This document shows, piece after piece, positions 13,780-16,582 of a stretch of 16,582 nucleotides of DNA. The stretch covers positions 1-16,582 of the forward strand of contig CAZHFZ010000061.1 in assembly GCA_964531455.1 (NCBI GenBank), in the 5' to 3' direction. A model generated the notes under the pieces. That model saw nothing but the letters and a program-made list of their open reading frames with translations. It searched no databases and was not told where the DNA came from. Positions within the stretch are counted from its first letter, which is position 1. Every line of letters begins with the position of its first letter. A program made the translations under genes and the position numbers. Source of the DNA: Ga0077527 sp964531455. Lineage in GTDB: Bacteria; Pseudomonadota; Gammaproteobacteria; Burkholderiales; SG8-41.

Positions 13780-14483
13780 TGTCGAATCGACAGATCATTC
13801 TTGATACCGAAACCACGGGTCTCGAACCCCGGCTCGGTCATCGCATCATCGAGGTGGCTGGCGTAGAGATGGTCAATCGACGTTTGACCGGCCGGCATTT
13901 TCACCGCTATCTCAACCCGGGGCGTGACAGTGACGAGGGTGCGTTGCAAGTGCACGGGTTGACCACGGAATTCCTCAGCGACAAGCCGAAGTTTGCCGAG
14001 GTCGCCGATGAGTTGCTGGAATACATCACCGGTGCCGAACTGATCATCCACAACGCGCCTTTCGATATCGGCTTTCTTGACGCCGAACTGGCGCTGGTGC
14101 GCAAGAAAAAACTCGCGACCTTTTGCCCGGTTGTCATTGACACCCTGCGCATGGCCAAGGATCTGCATCCGGGCAAGCGCAACGGCCTCGATTCATTGTG
14201 TGAGCGTTACCAGATCGACAACTCGGCGCGTACCTTGCACGGCGCACTGCTGGATGCCGAACTCCTTGCGGAAGTTTATCTGGCGATGACCCGGGGCCAG
14301 GACAGCCTGATCGTCGAAACTGCGGGCGCTCGTGCGGAAACCAGGGTGGCTAAATTCGAGCGTGGCAACCTCAAACTGGCAATTTTGCGGGCGAGCGACG
14401 AAGAAATCGCAGCCCATGAATCGCAACTGGCCGATATCGACAAGGCCAGCGGCGGTTCGGTCTGGCGTCGGCTGGCGTCCTGA
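13779..14483 (+). CDS. dnaQ: DNA polymerase III epsilon subunit (proofreading exonuclease)
   Basis: A 234-residue 3'-5' exonuclease that proofreads for the replicative polymerase. It is a DEDDh enzyme with all five residues: D9 and E11 (ILDTETTGLEP), D96 (HNAPFDIGFLD), H154 and D159 (TLHGALLDAELLAEVYL). Just after the domain, QDSLIV (173-178) stands where E. coli epsilon has its beta-clamp-binding motif QTSMAF. The C-terminal tail, with HESQLADIDKASGG, is the segment that in E. coli tethers epsilon to the alpha subunit. The length is close to E. coli epsilon (243). The ATG overlaps the rnhA stop by one base. It ends 14 bases from the convergent tal gene with no terminator in between. Confidence 0.97.
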   Translation: MSNRQIILDTETTGLEPRLGHRIIEVAGVEMVNRRLTGRHFHRYLNPGRDSDEGALQVHGLTTEFLSDKPKFAEVADELLEYITGAELIIHNAPFDIGFLDAELALVRKKKLATFCPVVIDTLRMAKDLHPGKRNGLDSLCERYQIDNSARTLHGALLDAELLAEVYLAMTRGQDSLIVETAGARAETRVAKFERGNLKLAILRASDEEIAAHESQLADIDKASGGSVWRRLAS

Positions 14484-14497
14484 CCGCCGACTCCTGT

Positions 14498-15595
14498 TCA
14501 GGCTGACGTCAGCGCCAGCAGTTGCCGGAAAGAGTCCTCAAACAGCTTCAATCCTTCAACTTGCAGTTGTTCGCCAGCGGCATCGATGTCGATGTCGAGG
14601 CGTTTCAAGGCTGCGAACTGATCGTGCGCCGCATGAAGATCGCTGATGAGCGTTTCTTCCACCTTGCCGTGGTCGCGGAATGCTGCCAGTGTCGCATCGG
14701 GGACGGTATTGATGGTGTTGGCGCCGATCAGGGATTCGACGTACAGCACGTCGCTATAAGCCGGATTTTTGGTGCCGGTGCTGGCCCATAACATGGTTTG
14801 CGCCCGGGCGCCGCGTTTCGCCAGATCACCGAATTTGCCTTCAGAAAAAAATCCCAGCGCATCCTGGTACGCAAGCCGGGCCAGCGCAATTGCAGTGCGT
14901 CCGCGCAGTGCCAGCGCCTCTCCGCCCAACGCGTCCAGTCGCTTGTCGATCAGCGTGTCGACGCGGCTGAGGAAGAGACTGGCCACGGATCTGACCTGGC
15001 GCGGGTTTCCGCCGGCATCGACCAGTCGCTTGATGCCCCGCAGGTAGGCCTGCGCCACGTCACGCACATGGCGCAGTGAAAACATCAGCGTGACATTCAC
15101 GGAACAGCCCTGGGCAATGAGTTCCTCGATGGCTGTGAGTCCGGACGGAGTTGCCGGTACTTTGATCAGCAGATTGTTTCTGTCTACTGCCGCTTTCAGG
15201 CGCAGGCCTGCGTTAACCGTCGCGGCGGCGTCGTGCGCCAGCGCGGGCGAGACTTCGAGGCTGACAAATCCGTCATCACCGTTGGTTTTATTGTAAAGCG
15301 GCTGCAGCAGGTCGCAGGCGCCGCGAATGTCGGCAACCGCCAGTATTTCGTAACGCTGTTCCGCAGTGAGTGATGCATCTGCTTTCAGATTCTGCAGTTC
15401 TTCGCGGTAATGCGGGCTTTCGCTGATGGCCTTGTGGAAAATTGACGGGTTGGAGGTCACACCGGCAATGTGGTCTTCGGTAATCAGTTTTTGTAATGTG
15501 CCCTCAAGCAGCAGCGTACGCGACAGGTTGTCGAGCCAGATGCGCTGGCCGGTAGCGTGAAGCCGCAGCAACGGGTTCATGTTTGGCATGTTCAT
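14498..15595 (-). CDS. tal: transaldolase
   Basis: A 365-residue cytoplasmic enzyme of the non-oxidative pentose phosphate pathway. It moves a dihydroxyacetone unit between sedoheptulose 7-phosphate and glyceraldehyde 3-phosphate. It is an aldolase-type TIM barrel of the longer transaldolase class (about 360-380 residues, the Mycobacterium-type subfamily) rather than the 317-residue TalB form. Marks are GVTSNPSIFHKAI (45-57), GFVSLEVSPALAHD (109-122), the Schiff-base lysine K145 in NLLIKVPAT, CSVNVTLMFS, SVASLFLSRVD, and MLWASTGTKNPAYSD. Three close ATGs open the frame. The first (15595) was chosen because AGGA lies ten bases before it; starting at the second or third would remove two or five residues. 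It follows nudC by 24 bases and is probably its operon partner. Confidence 0.96.
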   Translation of the reverse strand: MNMPNMNPLLRLHATGQRIWLDNLSRTLLLEGTLQKLITEDHIAGVTSNPSIFHKAISESPHYREELQNLKADASLTAEQRYEILAVADIRGACDLLQPLYNKTNGDDGFVSLEVSPALAHDAAATVNAGLRLKAAVDRNNLLIKVPATPSGLTAIEELIAQGCSVNVTLMFSLRHVRDVAQAYLRGIKRLVDAGGNPRQVRSVASLFLSRVDTLIDKRLDALGGEALALRGRTAIALARLAYQDALGFFSEGKFGDLAKRGARAQTMLWASTGTKNPAYSDVLYVESLIGANTINTVPDATLAAFRDHGKVEETLISDLHAAHDQFAALKRLDIDIDAAGEQLQVEGLKLFEDSFRQLLALTSA

Positions 15596-15619
15596 TGGAA
15601 TCGTGTCCTGTAAATAACT

Positions 15620-16459
15620 TCAGGTGCGACGGGGGTATTTGAGCGCAAGTTGAGCGGCGACGGTGGTGATCAGCCGCCGCGAAATGCTTACGCTGGCAGG
15701 CAGATTGGGCAGCGCCTCCACATCAAACCACGCGGCTTCCTCGATCTCGACGCCGTCGGGTTTCACTTCGCTGCCGGCATACTCGGCGGTAAACGCCACC
15801 ATCAGCGAATGCGGGAACGGCCAGGGCTGGCTGCCGAAATACTGCAGGTTGGTGACTTCAACGCCGACTTCCTCGCGGGTTTCGCGAACGACGGTGTCTT
15901 CGAGCATTTCACCCGGTTCGACAAAACCGGCAATGGCGGAATAACGCCCGGCCGGCCATTCCGACTTGCGCGCCAGCAGCAGTTCGCGGCCGCGGGTGAT
16001 CAGCACCATCACGGCGGGCGACACCGGCGGGTAGCTGGTGAAGCGGCAGGACGGGCAGGCACGGGCACGTTCGTCCGTGCGCGCTTTCATCGGCGTGCCG
16101 CAGCGGCTGCAGAACTGATGATTGCGTTCCCAGTCGATGATTTGCAGTGCGCGTCCCGAAAGCGCTGCGACAATTTCATCGACCCTGCCGAACAGGTCGC
16201 GCAGCCCCAATGTTGCCCAGCCTTCGGGGAGCGCTTGGCCTTCCTCAATGTCGGCGGCATAACAATGCTGTTCGCCAAGCAGTCCGAGGTAATGGCTGCG
16301 CAGCGGGTTCATCCCATGCTCGGCAAGGTCGCAACAAAAGGGCAGTGTGGCGGATGTCATGTCGCAGATGACGATGGATGAGCGCTGGAACGCAAACCAT
16401 ACCGCAGGGACGTCCATTGCCGGTGGTGGTGTTACAAGCGGGGTATATTGGTCAGGCAC
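15620..16459 (-). CDS. nudC: NADH pyrophosphatase / RNA deNADding Nudix hydrolase
   Basis: A Nudix hydrolase of about 279 residues that splits NAD(H) into NMN(H) and AMP and, in the known family, removes NAD caps from RNA 5' ends. Numbering from the GTG start: a zinc ribbon with C117-x2-C120 and C135-x2-C138, then the Nudix box at 178-200 (G-x5-E-x7-REUxEExGU, seen as GFVEPGE and RETREEVGV), then the NudC signature SQPWPFPHS (210-218). The N-terminal NUDIX-like domain covers about 20-115. The frame runs open back into the tRNA gene, so the start is uncertain. GTG 16459 was chosen because the residues after it (PDQYTPLVTPPPA) look like NudC N-termini; ATG 16417 is the alternative. Neither has a strong Shine-Dalgarno. 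It is first of a two-gene unit with tal. Confidence 0.93.
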   Translation of the reverse strand: MPDQYTPLVTPPPAMDVPAVWFAFQRSSIVICDMTSATLPFCCDLAEHGMNPLRSHYLGLLGEQHCYAADIEEGQALPEGWATLGLRDLFGRVDEIVAALSGRALQIIDWERNHQFCSRCGTPMKARTDERARACPSCRFTSYPPVSPAVMVLITRGRELLLARKSEWPAGRYSAIAGFVEPGEMLEDTVVRETREEVGVEVTNLQYFGSQPWPFPHSLMVAFTAEYAGSEVKPDGVEIEEAAWFDVEALPNLPASVSISRRLITTVAAQLALKYPRRT

Positions 16460-16485
16460 GATGGCTACTCGAATTGTGATCCGTG

Positions 16486-16491
16486 AGTATA
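16486..16491 (-). promoter_or_regulatory. candidate nudC -10 box
   Basis: On the minus strand TATACT (complement of 16486-16491) would place the transcription start near 16479, about 20 bases before the GTG at 16459. This supports the GTG over a longer form. No good -35 stands 16-18 bases upstream. Confidence 0.4.
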
Positions 16492-16530
16492 GCCGCTGGC
16501 TGACTTGGAGGCCCTGAATGCAGATGGGAG

Positions 16531-16582
16531 TGGTGGGCGGTACTGGGATCGAACCAGTGGCTTCCACCGTGTGAAGGTGGCA
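16531..16582 (-). tRNA. tRNA-Val (anticodon CAC), 5' part outside window
   Basis: The last 52 nt of a minus-strand tRNA with encoded CCA. The anticodon stem CCACC/GGTGG encloses loop TTCACAC, giving CAC (complement of 16571-16573), which reads the valine codon GUG. The T arm is ACTGG-TTCGATC-CCAGT and the 3' acceptor strand ACCGCCC, then A and CCA. The D arm and 5' acceptor strand lie beyond the end of the window. With the TAC gene at 445 this gives two different valine tRNAs in the region. Confidence 0.93.

Noticed and set aside
14479..14502. CCTGA...TCAGG inverted repeat at the dnaQ/tal junction as a terminator
   Set aside because: The stem is only five pairs, with a 14-base loop and no T tract.
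1..16582. CRISPR array, phage, insertion sequence, toxin-antitoxin or defence island
   Set aside because: No direct repeat arrays, transposase or integrase motifs, or accessory-type genes are visible; nearly all DNA is assigned to core genes.

Overview
The window is a gene-dense piece of ordinary bacterial chromosome from a high-GC betaproteobacterium (by eye near 60% G+C). The assignment rests on protein style, on the order lon, tRNA-Val, tRNA-Asp, ppiD, fabI, and on the mltD/gloB/yafS/rnhA/dnaQ neighbourhood that beta- and gammaproteobacteria share. A run of 10 Ns inside one gene shows a draft or scaffolded assembly. I see no phage, insertion sequence, CRISPR array or toxin island, and no gene-free stretch longer than about 150 bases.

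Layout. Positions 1-363 hold the 3' end of lon. Two tRNA genes, Val(TAC) and Asp(GTC), follow and end in a strong terminator. Next come ppiD (+) and fabI (-), which converge on a shared bidirectional terminator. From 3560 to 10187 lies a four-gene ABC importer operon of the peptide/opine/nickel class. It encodes a substrate-binding lipoprotein, two permeases and one fused double ATPase, and all its genes overlap by 1-4 bases. mltD runs back toward the importer, leaving a 3-base gap. gloB (-) is divergent from a yafS-like gene, rnhA and dnaQ (+), which overlap each other. The end holds a nudC-tal pair on the minus strand and a truncated tRNA-Val(CAC).

Functionally the genes are mostly housekeeping: cytoplasmic and periplasmic protein quality control (Lon, PpiD), fatty acid elongation (FabI), cell wall turnover (MltD), methylglyoxal detoxification (GloB), RNA-DNA hybrid removal and replication proofreading (RnhA, DnaQ), the pentose phosphate pathway (Tal), and NAD or NAD-capped RNA hydrolysis (NudC).

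The least ordinary part is the importer. Its binding protein has both a lipobox and a C-terminal membrane helix. Its second permease carries three extra predicted helices with a periplasmic segment of about 80 residues. Both halves of its fused ATPase end in identically spaced four-cysteine motifs. The YafS-like protein lacks the usual SAM-binding glycine motif. I found no clear sign of a wholly new system.
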